From positions 26,101 to 90,100 of IMG/VR virus record IMGVR_UViG_3300042988_000510: a stretch of 64,000 nt of DNA; one strand, given 5' to 3'. A program made the position numbers and the translations under genes. Shown in pieces: positions 49,823 to 59,070 of this stretch. Origin of the DNA: a virus. Numbering within the stretch: position 1 is the stretch's first letter; every line of letters begins with the position of its first letter. The notes below the pieces were generated by a model, which saw only the letters and a program-made list of their open reading frames with translations, was not told the origin of the DNA and did not search any database.

Positions 49823-50311
49823 ATGGCATCAGTATTTCCCGACGTAGGCCGGGCCTTTCTAGCTCAGGCAGCAAAACTACAGGCCAGCAACATCTATGTA
49901 GCGATGGGCAGCGGTTCGGCCGGATGGGACACGACCATGGTCGACCCCACAACCGGGCTGACTGCATTGCAGGCCGAGATTGGTCGGCGGCCTGTGTATC
50001 GAGTCGCGTATGCCGCAACCACGGGCAGCGGTTCACCGATTGTCACTGACCTGGGTACTTTCTACGAGACGGCGACCCCAACCAACTACCTTTACGTCCT
50101 GGGTCAGTTCGAGTATGCCGATGGCGCCGACGAAACCATGCGTGAGATTGGGATTTTCGGCGGCGTGACTGTGCAGGCCGGGCAAGAGGGCAATTTCGTG
50201 TCAGGGGCGCAAGTCACCAATGCCGGCCGACTGATGGCCGTGACCCGGTTCGAGGGCATCGTCAAATCGCCGACGCTGAAATACAGCTTCGAGTTCGTGA
50301 TTGAGCTATGA
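49823..50311 (+). CDS. Tail protein, probable fibre-adaptor (162 aa)
   Basis: The first gene of the last tail unit. Beta-rich (VTVQAGQEGNFVSGAQVTN) with no signal. It is followed in overlap by the DUF4815 gene, so it probably joins the baseplate-fibre interface. Confidence 0.6.
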   Translation: MASVFPDVGRAFLAQAAKLQASNIYVAMGSGSAGWDTTMVDPTTGLTALQAEIGRRPVYRVAYAATTGSGSPIVTDLGTFYETATPTNYLYVLGQFEYADGADETMREIGIFGGVTVQAGQEGNFVSGAQVTNAGRLMAVTRFEGIVKSPTLKYSFEFVIEL

Positions 50312-52368
50312 GCACTATCCCCGGCACCGACCTGACCGTCCCGGCCGATTACTACAATCGGCATGATGACGCTGCGCATTACGATGAGCATCTGCTAATT
50401 GCTGGGCGCATCGGCCAGTCTGCCGAAATCAACGAGATTCAGTCTCGGGTTAAAGCACGGATTAAGGGCCTGGGCGACCATTTGCTCAAGGATGGTGACA
50501 TCAAGTCCGGCGGCGACATTATTGTCACGTCGACAACAGGCGGCATTGCTCAGATCGCGGCCGAAGCGGCGGAAATCTGGCTAGACGGCGCTGAGCGCAG
50601 CATCCCGGCGCGAAGTTTCGGTGTCCCGGCGACAGGCACGATTGAGATTGGCGTCTGGCTGCTGCGATCCATCGTCGATTACGATGTCGACCCAAGCCTG
50701 CGTGATCCCGCCATTGGGCTGCGACTATCCGGCGAACCCGGGGCGGCGCGATTGAAAGTGCAGCCAACCTGGGGCCATGCCGGCGACGGGCAGGCTGGCG
50801 AGTTTTATGCCGTGCATCGACTGGTCGAAGGTGTCTTGCTGGCCCGATCGCAGACGCCTGAATCGAATGCCGTAGCCACGGCCATTGCCCGCTATGACCG
50901 GCAGTCCACCGGTGGATCGTATGTCGTGTCCGGTTTTCGGCTGACGGCAACCCCAGACGGCACGGAACTGGCGCAGACCTATGCACTCTCGGCCGGCACT
51001 GCGCGGGTAGCCGGGATTGAAATCATCGCCTCCGGCGGGCAGTACATCCAGTTTGAGGGCTTGCCGGATGTCGAGACTATCGATGAGGAGCGATACGATT
51101 CGGACGGCACATCCGGCCAGACCATCAAGGTGCGACATGGGCCGATTGCCGCACTCAACCGGGTCAGTGTCACCAAGTCGGTGGTGGAAGAGTCTGTCAC
51201 TCGCTCGGTCAATGCCAATGATCCATTATCAAAGACCAGCGTGATCGCGGTATCCGAGGTCAAGCAAGGCGGGACCACCTACGTTGCTGGTGTCAACTAT
51301 TCGCTGTCGAATGACGGAATCACATGGCTGTCCGGTGGGCCGACCACGGGCACCACGTACACCGTCAGTTTCACCTACGCCAAGAACGTCACCAGCACAG
51401 CGACAATCTCTGCCGACAACCTGGGTGTCGTCATCCCTGAGACAAATGTCTCCGGCGCCAACCTGATCGAAATTGGCTACGACTACTCGCTACCTCGGAT
51501 TGACCGCATCTGCATCGACACAGACGGCCAGTGGCGACTGTTGCGCGGTATTTCTGCGCGGTTTGGCTCGACGCCGGCCGTAACTGAGGTTCCCAGCACT
51601 ATGCTGGGGATTGCCAGCATCTACCAGACCTGGATTCCTGGCGCGAGGCGTGTCATCAATGACGCCGAGAAAGTGGTGTCCATGGCGAGACTGGAAGCGC
51701 ATGACCGCGACATCCAGACGCTCTACCAACTCATTTCGGCCAACAACCTGAGCAACGACCTGGCGGCCTTTTCGGCGCGGGAGCCCTTGGGGCGGCGCGG
51801 CATTTTTGTCGATCCGCTGCTGAACGATCTGAGTCGGGATATTGGTGTGACGCAGACCGCACAAATCACGGGCGGCACGCTGACGCTTGGCGTGTCTGTG
51901 ACCGTGACTGATGTCAGTCTGCCCGGCCTAATCACGCTGGCGCCATCCGGGTTTGTGCATCGTGTTGAGCAGCCGCTGTCGTCCAGCAATATGCAGATCA
52001 ACCCGTATCTAGTGTATCTGCCGGTGGCATCGTATGCCGACCTGAGCCCGTCCTTCGATTATTACGCCGAGGACAGGGAGTCCATCTTGGACCCTGCCTA
52101 CGTTGATGTCTACCGGTATCGGTACGGCAACCCGCACGGCTGGACGCCGGAACTCAAAGCGGAATACAAGGAAGTGGGGTACATCCGGGAAAAACTGATC
52201 GGCGAGGAAAGCACTGGCGAGACAATCACGACAACGCGCACCGAGGATGCGCGGTACATGCGCGGCCTGAGCGTGAATTTCACTCTGCGCCGATGGTCGC
52301 CGTCCGAGAATCTGGTCACCGTCAAGATTGATGGGCGCGAAGTTGATTTTGCAGAGCGAGACGCATGA
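50308..52368 (+). CDS. DUF4815 tail protein (686 aa)
   Basis: The N-terminal region VPADYYNRHDDAAHYDEHLL and RVKARIKGLGDHLLKDGDI matches, from memory, the DUF4815 phage tail domain. The C-terminus is beta-rich with long loops. It is a large virion protein of the baseplate periphery or fibre network. Function unknown. Confidence 0.75.
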   Translation: MSTIPGTDLTVPADYYNRHDDAAHYDEHLLIAGRIGQSAEINEIQSRVKARIKGLGDHLLKDGDIKSGGDIIVTSTTGGIAQIAAEAAEIWLDGAERSIPARSFGVPATGTIEIGVWLLRSIVDYDVDPSLRDPAIGLRLSGEPGAARLKVQPTWGHAGDGQAGEFYAVHRLVEGVLLARSQTPESNAVATAIARYDRQSTGGSYVVSGFRLTATPDGTELAQTYALSAGTARVAGIEIIASGGQYIQFEGLPDVETIDEERYDSDGTSGQTIKVRHGPIAALNRVSVTKSVVEESVTRSVNANDPLSKTSVIAVSEVKQGGTTYVAGVNYSLSNDGITWLSGGPTTGTTYTVSFTYAKNVTSTATISADNLGVVIPETNVSGANLIEIGYDYSLPRIDRICIDTDGQWRLLRGISARFGSTPAVTEVPSTMLGIASIYQTWIPGARRVINDAEKVVSMARLEAHDRDIQTLYQLISANNLSNDLAAFSAREPLGRRGIFVDPLLNDLSRDIGVTQTAQITGGTLTLGVSVTVTDVSLPGLITLAPSGFVHRVEQPLSSSNMQINPYLVYLPVASYADLSPSFDYYAEDRESILDPAYVDVYRYRYGNPHGWTPELKAEYKEVGYIREKLIGEESTGETITTTRTEDARYMRGLSVNFTLRRWSPSENLVTVKIDGREVDFAERDA

Positions 52369-54170
52369 GCACACCTATCCAGGCCGATAGCGACGGCATC
52401 ATCAATGGCACGCTGACCATTCCCGGCGGCATCATTCCCGTCGGGTCCAAGAAAGTCGAGTTTTTTGGCGGCGCTGACCCGGACCCCAGTTACGCGGCGG
52501 CGCAGTTTGTGTCGGCCGGGGTCATCACTGTCACACAACGGCAGCAGGTTATTCGGCGCGTATGGGAACGGCTCAGGGCCAAGACTGGCGCAATTTTTGT
52601 GCAGCAGGGGGCCTACATTGACCCACTAGCGCAATCTTTCGCGGTACCGGCCGCCTGCCAACTCAGTTACGCTGACCTCTGGTTCGATGTCGCCAAAGGT
52701 GGCAGCGATGTTGTGATCCAAATCCGCGACATGATCAATGGCTACCCTGGCCCGCAAGTCATGGCCGAGTCTATTCTGTCTCCGGATCAGATCATCCTGG
52801 CCAGGGACGCATCCGGCAATGACCTGTCGGGCGTGCGTGACTTGATCCTGACCAATCGTGGGTCCGGCGGCACTGACGGCACATACAATCTGTCTTTCAC
52901 GGGCGGCGGCGGCAGTGGCGCGGCCGGCACCTACCGCGTCGTCGACGGGCGCGTGGTCGACATGACTATCACCGCTCACGGGCTGGGCTACACCAGCGCA
53001 CCGACTGTCGGCTTCCCGTCAGTTGGCCTGGTCGGCGCGGCTGGCACGGCCACCATTGGCAATTTCACCCGGTTCAGATTCCCGCCCATTACCGCCGTGC
53101 CTGACATGCAGTATTGCATCGTTGCCATGTGCAATGACGCGGTGTGGCGCTTGCGTGTGGCTGGCTTGGGCGAAGTAGACGGCCCAACACAGCAACGCAT
53201 CAGTGCGCAGCCGTATATCGTCGGCGTGCTGTTTTCCAGTTCAAACAACCAGACGTGGACTGCGCATCAGGACAAGGACCTGCAGTTCCGACTAGGCGGT
53301 CCCTCGCATACCGTCACCACGCGCACGGTGCGACTCTCTCCGCAAGGCAAGCTGACTTCGGCGACGATTGCCGCAGCGGGGGCGAATGGCACCAATGGCA
53401 CGTTCCCGCTAGAAATCACCGGAACCGGTCTAGGCGCCAAGGGCACGTTCACTGTGTCCGGACAATCTGTCACGGCCATTGATATCACCGAACCGGGTAG
53501 CGGCTACACTGCCGGGACCACGCTGGGGCTTGACGCATCGGCGGGTCTGACCGGGGCAGCGGCAACGGCCGTGTTGACCGACTATCCTGTCACCAACTGC
53601 GATTACATCGGCCTGATGGGCGCCATGGACCTGCCCAGCAACGACACGTCGATCCAGTTCAGGGCCACCCTACCGACCGCCGAGACCGTCAATCTGACAC
53701 TCAACGATTTCACATTGCTGCCCTCGCGCATCACCGGCAACATCGTGATCGAGGCTATCCTGACCGGCACCGAGTCACTGACGCCGGTCCTGTACCCGGA
53801 CCTGCAGATTCTGGCCGGCACCACTAATCTTTCCTCGGTCTACGAAAGCCGGACAGTCAATATCACCAAGCGATCAGGTAGCACCGCACCGACCAAGGTG
53901 GTCCTGCTTTACGACTGGCGGGCTCCCGGCGGCGCCACAGTGACGGCGGAAGTGCGGGATGATGAAAATGACGCATGGGTCCCTCTGGTATTAGATGATA
54001 CAGCCGGGCTGTTGCCGATGGCAGACGACTGGAGTGAGCGACTGTTGACGATTGACGACCTGGATACCGCCAACACCAGTACCAAGCTCCGCATCACCCT
54101 GACCGGGACCGCATGGGCTAGGCCGGAGATTCGTAGGCTCAGACTGATTTGTCAGGAGAACACACCCTGA
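52365..54170 (+). CDS. Large tail-associated protein (601 aa)
   Basis: Starts ATGA-overlapped with the DUF4815 gene, an arrangement that suggests the two products interact. Gly/Ala/Thr-rich beta sequences (GGSGAAGTYRVVDGRVVD) with internal similarity between residues 170-215 and 335-390. Probably a tail-fibre component. Confidence 0.65.
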   Translation: MSTPIQADSDGIINGTLTIPGGIIPVGSKKVEFFGGADPDPSYAAAQFVSAGVITVTQRQQVIRRVWERLRAKTGAIFVQQGAYIDPLAQSFAVPAACQLSYADLWFDVAKGGSDVVIQIRDMINGYPGPQVMAESILSPDQIILARDASGNDLSGVRDLILTNRGSGGTDGTYNLSFTGGGGSGAAGTYRVVDGRVVDMTITAHGLGYTSAPTVGFPSVGLVGAAGTATIGNFTRFRFPPITAVPDMQYCIVAMCNDAVWRLRVAGLGEVDGPTQQRISAQPYIVGVLFSSSNNQTWTAHQDKDLQFRLGGPSHTVTTRTVRLSPQGKLTSATIAAAGANGTNGTFPLEITGTGLGAKGTFTVSGQSVTAIDITEPGSGYTAGTTLGLDASAGLTGAAATAVLTDYPVTNCDYIGLMGAMDLPSNDTSIQFRATLPTAETVNLTLNDFTLLPSRITGNIVIEAILTGTESLTPVLYPDLQILAGTTNLSSVYESRTVNITKRSGSTAPTKVVLLYDWRAPGGATVTAEVRDDENDAWVPLVLDDTAGLLPMADDWSERLLTIDDLDTANTSTKLRITLTGTAWARPEIRRLRLICQENTP

Positions 54171-55294
54171 TGGCTGACACCACCACCAACCTTTCGGCGC
54201 CCAAGCCGATAGCATCGAATCAGCTTTCGACCGATGTTGACCGGCTCAGAACGGCGCTAGACACCCTGGACACGGCGATTGCCACCAAGGCGGCCACGAG
54301 CGCCCTGACTGCGCATATCGCGCTGAAAAACCCGCACGGGGCGGCGGCGGCCGACGTGGGCGCGGTCCCGGCGCTCTCGAATGCCGTCACCGATGACTAT
54401 CTGGGCAATCGCACTGCGAACCCCGATCTTGCGCCCTCGGGTAGCGTCGGTAATTTGACGCAGTGGGTGAGTTGGTTCGCCAATCGCATCAAGACCGTCA
54501 CCGGCAAGGCGTCATGGCTGGATGCCCCGGCCACCACGCTCGAAGCGGCGGCCAGTCATGCGGCATCCCAGTCCAACCCGCACGGCACGACTGCAGCACA
54601 GATCGGGGCGCTGGCCAACGTAGCGAATGTCGTCAATGACACGCTCATCGGCAGCCGAACCGTCAACCAGGCACTGGCGAGCCCGGCCAACACCGGTACG
54701 CTGACGCAGATTGTGTCCTGGTTCGCCGGGCGCATTGTCGCCATCACCGGCCGCACCAACTGGTTTGAGGCTCCCGCTATCACGCTGGCATCGACATCAA
54801 ATCACGTTTCCAACACGTCCAACCCGCACGCGACCACGGCGGCGCAAGTCGGGGCTCCCACGACTGCAGGTGTCGGCGCCACCGGAACCTGGGGTATAAG
54901 TATCAGCGGATCGGCCGCATCAGCGGCTGCCTGCTCTGGCAATGCCGCCACTGCGACCAGTCTCGCTACGGCCCGGACCATCAACGGGGTGTCTTTTGAT
55001 GGGTCGCAAAACATCACCATCACAATGATCAAGTCAATCCAGCGCGGACAAAGCCCCGGCACAGCCAATCGCACGGTCACAATTACGGCGGTTGATCCGG
55101 AGAAGTCGGTAGTGATTGCGAACTGCGCAACCGGGGGATACACGGACAGTGGGAGTTACCAGGCGACCGATGCACAGGTTCTCGATGGCTGCTACTTATT
55201 GAACAGCACGACACTGCAAATTATCGCTGGCAACAGGTTGGGGGCAAATTTGGCTTCAGCAACCGTATGCTGGCAGGTCGTTGAGTACATGTGA
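54170..55294 (+). CDS. Tail fibre with tandem repeats (374 aa)
   Basis: Three repeats of NPHG/A-x-TAAQ type (KNPHGAAAADVGA, SNPHGTTAAQIGA, SNPHATTAAQVGA) and the segment WVSWFANRI / IVSWFAGRI indicate internal duplication typical of fibre shafts. The C-terminal part (GVSFDGSQNITITM) resembles fibre tip domains. Likely host-binding. Confidence 0.72.
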   Translation: MADTTTNLSAPKPIASNQLSTDVDRLRTALDTLDTAIATKAATSALTAHIALKNPHGAAAADVGAVPALSNAVTDDYLGNRTANPDLAPSGSVGNLTQWVSWFANRIKTVTGKASWLDAPATTLEAAASHAASQSNPHGTTAAQIGALANVANVVNDTLIGSRTVNQALASPANTGTLTQIVSWFAGRIVAITGRTNWFEAPAITLASTSNHVSNTSNPHATTAAQVGAPTTAGVGATGTWGISISGSAASAAACSGNAATATSLATARTINGVSFDGSQNITITMIKSIQRGQSPGTANRTVTITAVDPEKSVVIANCATGGYTDSGSYQATDAQVLDGCYLLNSTTLQIIAGNRLGANLASATVCWQVVEYM

Positions 55295-55337
55295 TCGTGT
55301 TCGGGTAAAGTAGCGCGAAACTCAGCGACAGTTTTTG

Positions 55338-55359
55338 TGGACCATATACTGGACCATAT
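55338..55359. repeat. Direct repeats, candidate integrase arm sites (attP region)
   Basis: TGGACCATAT occurs twice, 12 bp apart, with a third partial GACCA at 55364. They lie in the 307-bp gap before the integrase gene (55602), where attP is expected. No core repeat to a host gene can be shown within this window. Confidence 0.45.
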
Positions 55360-55453
55360 TGCAGACCAAGATAAAGTATTTTGTTTGAAATCAGAGACTT
55401 ATGACAGAAAGACTGCTTGTGATCGATAAATAGGATACGGATTTTCCGGTTTA

Positions 55454-55530
55454 TTCTGACGGAAACCGGGACCACGAAAGCCGCGCCGCGCAAGGGTTGC
55501 GGCTTTTTTGTTGGTCAAAATCCGTCAGAA
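55454..55530. terminator. Terminator within a wide inverted repeat upstream of integrase
   Basis: AAGCCGC (55478-55484) pairs with GCGGCTT (55499-55505), T-run to 55509. Outside it, TTCTGACGGA (55454-55463) and TCCGTCAGAA (55521-55530) form a perfect 10-bp inverted repeat. The outer arms may be integrase or regulator sites. Confidence 0.7.
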
Positions 55531-55601
55531 CGACATAGAATTAGTCATGGTGGATGCGTACCACAGCACGTACCACGCCGCTGCCTGACTCAAAATGTCC
55601 C

Positions 55602-56768
55602 ATGCCGCTGACCGACACGCAAATCCGCAACGCCAGGCCCCAAGACAAGCCTATCCAGCTAGTCGACGGGTTTGGGTTGTATCTCGAAGTCCGGCCCACG
55701 GGCGCCCGGCACTGGCGGATGCGCTACCGGCTGGATGGCAAGGAGTCTCGCATCTCCATCGGGCAGTACCCGCTCATGAGCCTCAAGGATGCGCGTGCTG
55801 AGCGTGAGCGCATACGAGCACTGCTGGCCGAGGGTATCAGCCCTATCGAGGAAAAACGGGCCGAGAAAGCCATCAGGCGCAAGCAGGCGCGGGACACGTT
55901 CGAGCAAATCGCCCGGGAGTGGCTGGACCGCCGGGCTGGCAAGTGGACGCCGTACTATCAGAAGGGTGTGCTGTCGTGCCTGGAGCAGAATGCGTTTCCG
56001 GCTATCGGCTCGCTCCCGATCCGGCGGGTGACTTCGGCGCACATCCTGTCAATCTTGCAGGCCATGGAGGAACGTGGGGTCCACACGTATGCGATCCAGC
56101 TTCGGCAGTGGATCAGCGCCATTTTCCGGCATGCGATTGTCACGCTCCGGGCCGACGTTGACCCGGCGGCGCCATTGAAGGGTGCCATTGACCGGCCGGT
56201 GATCCAGCATGCCAGATGCCTATCGCGGGAAGAGATCGATGCTTTTCGGGAGGCTGTGGATGCTTACAAGGGCAACCGCACCACGGTCTTGGCTCTCAAG
56301 TTATTGCTCTACACCTTCGTCAGAACTATCGAGGCCAGGACGGCGCGGTGGGAGGATATTCAGGGCGGCTTGTGGGTTATCCCTGCGGGCCGGATGAAGA
56401 TGCGGCGCACGCACTCTGTCCCACTATCAAAGCAGGCACGGGCGGTTATCGATGAGTTGCGGACCATCACTGGCAGCAATCAATGGCTGTTCCCAGGGAC
56501 CCGCGATCCCACGACCCACATGAGCGGGACCACGGTCAACCGGGCGCTGGAGTATATGGGTGTGGCTGCGACTGGGCATGACTTCCGGGCCACGGCGTCC
56601 ACATGGCTGAACGAGATGGGCTTTCGGCTGGATGTGATCGAGCGGCAGTTAGCCCACGTCGAGGCCAATCAGACCCGTCGCGCATATAACCACGCTTTGT
56701 ACCTGGATGAGCGGCGCGACATGATGCAGAAGTGGGCTGACTGGGTGGACTCAAGCTGCGCGGTTTAG
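55602..56768 (+). CDS. int: Tyrosine integrase (P4-type, DUF4102 N-terminus)
   Basis: A 388-aa recombinase. The N-terminal MPLTDTQIRNARPQDKPIQL is the arm-binding DUF4102 domain. Catalytic residues are Arg in FVRTIEAR (near 243), HDFR near residue 326 and Tyr in RRAYNH near residue 364. It inserts and excises the element at attP/attB, with AlpA-like factors. I chose ATG 55602 as the domain starts there; upstream in-frame ATG 55554 is also possible. It is full length, so probably active. Confidence 0.9.
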   Translation: MPLTDTQIRNARPQDKPIQLVDGFGLYLEVRPTGARHWRMRYRLDGKESRISIGQYPLMSLKDARAERERIRALLAEGISPIEEKRAEKAIRRKQARDTFEQIAREWLDRRAGKWTPYYQKGVLSCLEQNAFPAIGSLPIRRVTSAHILSILQAMEERGVHTYAIQLRQWISAIFRHAIVTLRADVDPAAPLKGAIDRPVIQHARCLSREEIDAFREAVDAYKGNRTTVLALKLLLYTFVRTIEARTARWEDIQGGLWVIPAGRMKMRRTHSVPLSKQARAVIDELRTITGSNQWLFPGTRDPTTHMSGTTVNRALEYMGVAATGHDFRATASTWLNEMGFRLDVIERQLAHVEANQTRRAYNHALYLDERRDMMQKWADWVDSSCAV

Positions 56769-56942
56769 CCGGACCTGCTCGGCAATCCACTCCTGTACTT
56801 CGGAGAGTAGCCAGCGCGGATGACCTGTGCCATGCGGCCGAATCGGTTGGGGGAATTTCTTCTGGGCAACCCATTCGTCGATTTTGGTGTTGCCGTACCC
56901 GATCATGTCGGACACGTCAGAGATTTTAAGCAGTCGCTCCAT
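56751..56942 (-). CDS. AlpA-family regulator / excisionase-like (63 aa)
   Basis: ISDVSDMIGYGNTKIDEWV followed by KKFPQPIRP is the AlpA winged-helix pattern found in P4-type excisionases that steer an adjacent integrase. It converges with the integrase gene (18-bp overlap at the 3' ends). Probably controls excision. Confidence 0.82.
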   Translation of the reverse strand: MERLLKISDVSDMIGYGNTKIDEWVAQKKFPQPIRPHGTGHPRWLLSEVQEWIAEQVRLNRAA

Positions 56943-57201
56943 TCTGCCTCCTCACCGCGAGCAGTCGGTATTTCCCGGTCGGCAGCTTTTTTGCTGCGTC
57001 AAGCAGGCCGATAATTGCCTTGCCTGATATCTCAAAATCGCCTCCTTCAATGGCATCTTGCTTATCGGCCTCTGCTTCCAACCGATCAATCAATCCCTGG
57101 CTGGCCTGCCTAACAGCACCATCCCATTCGTCCGGGAATCCAGAATTGAGAAAGTTTTGTAAAGCGCAGGCAGCTTCTTGCAATAACTCACGATTGCTCA
57201 T
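56926..57201 (-). CDS. Accessory protein, RELLQ family (91 aa)
   Basis: Starts with MSNRELLQEAACAL, similar to the start of the 57610 gene. The remainder is acidic and helical. One of a string of overlapping minus-strand genes with shared modules; function unknown. Confidence 0.6.
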   Translation of the reverse strand: MSNRELLQEAACALQNFLNSGFPDEWDGAVRQASQGLIDRLEAEADKQDAIEGGDFEISGKAIIGLLDAAKKLPTGKYRLLAVRRQNGATA

Positions 57202-57430
57202 CATCCAACCTCACGGCGTAAAGATTGTATCTTCCACTTTCAAGGCCATCCGTCATCCATCGGTTAGTTAGGATTCCGTTTTTAAGCTCAATCCAGCCAC
57301 GCACCACCGGCTCCGGCTTGGCCAGTTCGGCGCGTATCTCATCCAGCAAATCCCAGTCTGCCACGTCAACCATCCGGCAATCTTCCATCGCATTTAGCGC
57401 CCAATGCAACAACTCACGTTCACGATTCAT
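57188..57430 (-). CDS. Accessory protein (80 aa)
   Basis: MNRERELLHWALNAM resembles the RELLQ-type start of neighbours. C-terminal RYNLYAVRLDD is similar to KYRLLAVRRQN in the next gene, a shared ending. Function unknown. Confidence 0.58.
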   Translation of the reverse strand: MNRERELLHWALNAMEDCRMVDVADWDLLDEIRAELAKPEPVVRGWIELKNGILTNRWMTDGLESGRYNLYAVRLDDEQS

Positions 57431-57620
57431 TTATCTTCTCCAGCAATTCAACCGCTTCAGTTCCGCCCATTGTCTGCACCAATTCTGATATGCGCTCTCG
57501 CTCTATATCCACGCAAATCCACGCAAATAACAGGGCGCTGGTAGTGAGTACCGTCCTTTTGTCTCCACTTGGCCATTCAAAAAACTTCTCGGCCTCGGCT
57601 TTGATTTGCTCACGGTTCAT
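57420..57620 (-). CDS. Accessory protein (66 aa)
   Basis: Short helical acidic protein, overlapping both neighbours. No family recognised. Confidence 0.55.
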   Translation of the reverse strand: MNREQIKAEAEKFFEWPSGDKRTVLTTSALLFAWICVDIERERISELVQTMGGTEAVELLEKINES

Positions 57621-58125
57621 TGATTTGCTCCCCGTATTTGGCGATAGCGGCGCGGGCTATTTCCCCATGCCATATCAGCATGTCATACGTGCTTTTGTGG
57701 CGGCCCATCGACACATCTGCAATTGACTCAAGCGCATCAAGCAACACCTTCGTCCGATCATCTACACCGAATACATATGTCTTGATGCCGCTTTCGTAGC
57801 CTTTGGCGTAGGTGATCACAAGGTCCGCGTCCCGTTCCTGCCGTTTTTCGAGTTCGTTGGTCAATATCTCGTTTGCTTTACGCTCAGATTCAAGTGTGGC
57901 TATCGCTGACATATAGTCTGACTCGAGCTGCCGGTGACGCCGTATCTGCGACTCAAGCGATTTGACCAAAACCTTATAGGAGCTGCATCTTTTGCACGGT
58001 TCATCCTGCTCCTCCTGTTTTTCAAGCTCGGCGCGGATGTCTATGTAAGTCTGCTCCGCTGCATAACCCCTGATTCCGCTTATTTCCAACGCCGCAATCG
58101 CCCTCTGCAACAATTCTCTACTCAT
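57610..58125 (-). CDS. Accessory coiled-coil protein (171 aa)
   Basis: MSRELLQRAIAAL start, a CKRC pair near residue 44 and a coiled coil (residues 50-100). The end RAAIAKYGE is shared with other genes in the string. Function unknown. Confidence 0.6.
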   Translation of the reverse strand: MSRELLQRAIAALEISGIRGYAAEQTYIDIRAELEKQEEQDEPCKRCSSYKVLVKSLESQIRRHRQLESDYMSAIATLESERKANEILTNELEKRQERDADLVITYAKGYESGIKTYVFGVDDRTKVLLDALESIADVSMGRHKSTYDMLIWHGEIARAAIAKYGEQINEP

Positions 58126-58436
58126 ATCCCCTCCTCGTATTTAGCGATGGCGAACTTAACGCAGCTAGTGATTACACTCATATCCCTGGTGTGTCGCCTC
58201 TCGGATACTGCCAGCACCGCTCTTAACGTCGATAGCAACACTCTCGACCGCTCACGCTCTACAACCAGAGCATCTACTGTAGCCGCATATCTATCATCAA
58301 ACCCAGCCGCAAGGGCTTTCCCTCTTTCGCGTACACGCTCTTCTGCTTGCGCGGCGTCCCATGCTTCTTGCACCATTTTCTTTTTTGAGAAAAAGGCACC
58401 GTCTCGATTTTCGGACCACCATTTTTCAAATGTCAT
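58122..58436 (-). CDS. Accessory protein, MTFEKWW family (104 aa)
   Basis: Begins MTFEKWWSENRDGAF, the same type of start as the 58433 gene, and ends FAIAKYEEG. The middle is helical. It is a diverged tandem duplicate of its neighbour. Confidence 0.6.
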   Translation of the reverse strand: MTFEKWWSENRDGAFFSKKKMVQEAWDAAQAEERVRERGKALAAGFDDRYAATVDALVVERERSRVLLSTLRAVLAVSERRHTRDMSVITSCVKFAIAKYEEGI

Positions 58437-58675
58437 CTTGATTCCTCATATTTGGTGATGGCGGCACGGGCTCGATTTTTTGCCCACCACTCAAAATGAT
58501 CTTTTAGTCCTTCGCCCCATTCCCGTGGTCTAGCATTCATGATGTTTTTCAACTCATCAACCAACTCCTTCGCCCGCTCCCGATCTACCTCTTGCGCGGC
58601 TTTCCATGCAGCATGTGCCGTGTCTTTATGGTAATGCCACGCGTTTTGATTCTCCCACCATTCTTCAAAAGTCAT
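58433..58675 (-). CDS. Accessory protein, MTFEEWW family (80 aa)
   Basis: Begins MTFEEWWENQNAWH and ends RAAITKYEES. Paralogue of 58122-58436 (both overlap neighbours by 4 bp). Function unknown. Confidence 0.6.
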   Translation of the reverse strand: MTFEEWWENQNAWHYHKDTAHAAWKAAQEVDRERAKELVDELKNIMNARPREWGEGLKDHFEWWAKNRARAAITKYEESR

Positions 58676-58830
58676 TTCAGCCTCTTTAGGTTTTTCAGTT
58701 TACATTCACCAACCGATCGTTTTGCCGGCCTGACTGTTCTGGTGCACATATCGTTGTACCGCATATATGGGCTACCTTTTGGATGGCCCGCATTCCAGTG
58801 GTTCAGACAGCCCTTGCAATGCGGTGTCAT
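58672..58830 (-). CDS. Small Cys-rich protein (52 aa)
   Basis: GGAG lies 6 nt before the ATG. CKGCLNHW near the start and two later Cys suggest a small zinc knuckle. The stop overlaps the next start (ATGA). Too short for most gene finders. Confidence 0.55.
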   Translation of the reverse strand: MTPHCKGCLNHWNAGHPKGSPYMRYNDMCTRTVRPAKRSVGECKLKNLKRLK

Positions 58831-58889
58831 CTCAAACTCCACAATGCCGCTACTAGCAGAACGGATATTAGGATAATGTTCTCAATCAT
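58827..58889 (-). CDS. Possible 20-aa membrane micropeptide
   Basis: MIENIILISVLLVAALWSLR is nearly all one membrane span, and both ends overlap neighbouring genes by a few bases. It could be real coupled translation or chance. Confidence 0.3.
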   Translation of the reverse strand: MIENIILISVLLVAALWSLR

Positions 58890-59070
58890 TGGCGTCACTC
58901 GGTATCCTGTAATCATAGCTGTCATCTACGCATAGATGGCTATAATATTGAGTGTTCGGCCCTCCATTGTTCCTGTTAAGGAATCTCTCACACATTGATC
59001 GCACTGGGCAAATTGCGCGGGTATCCCAGTGTTCACCAACGCACCGCGCCACGTCATTTAATAGTTTCAC
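58882..59070 (-). CDS. Small Cys-rich protein (62 aa)
   Basis: Four Cys at spacing that could bind metal. Overlaps the 3' end of the next upstream gene. No family recognised. Confidence 0.5.
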   Translation of the reverse strand: MKLLNDVARCVGEHWDTRAICPVRSMCERFLNRNNGGPNTQYYSHLCVDDSYDYRIPSDAND

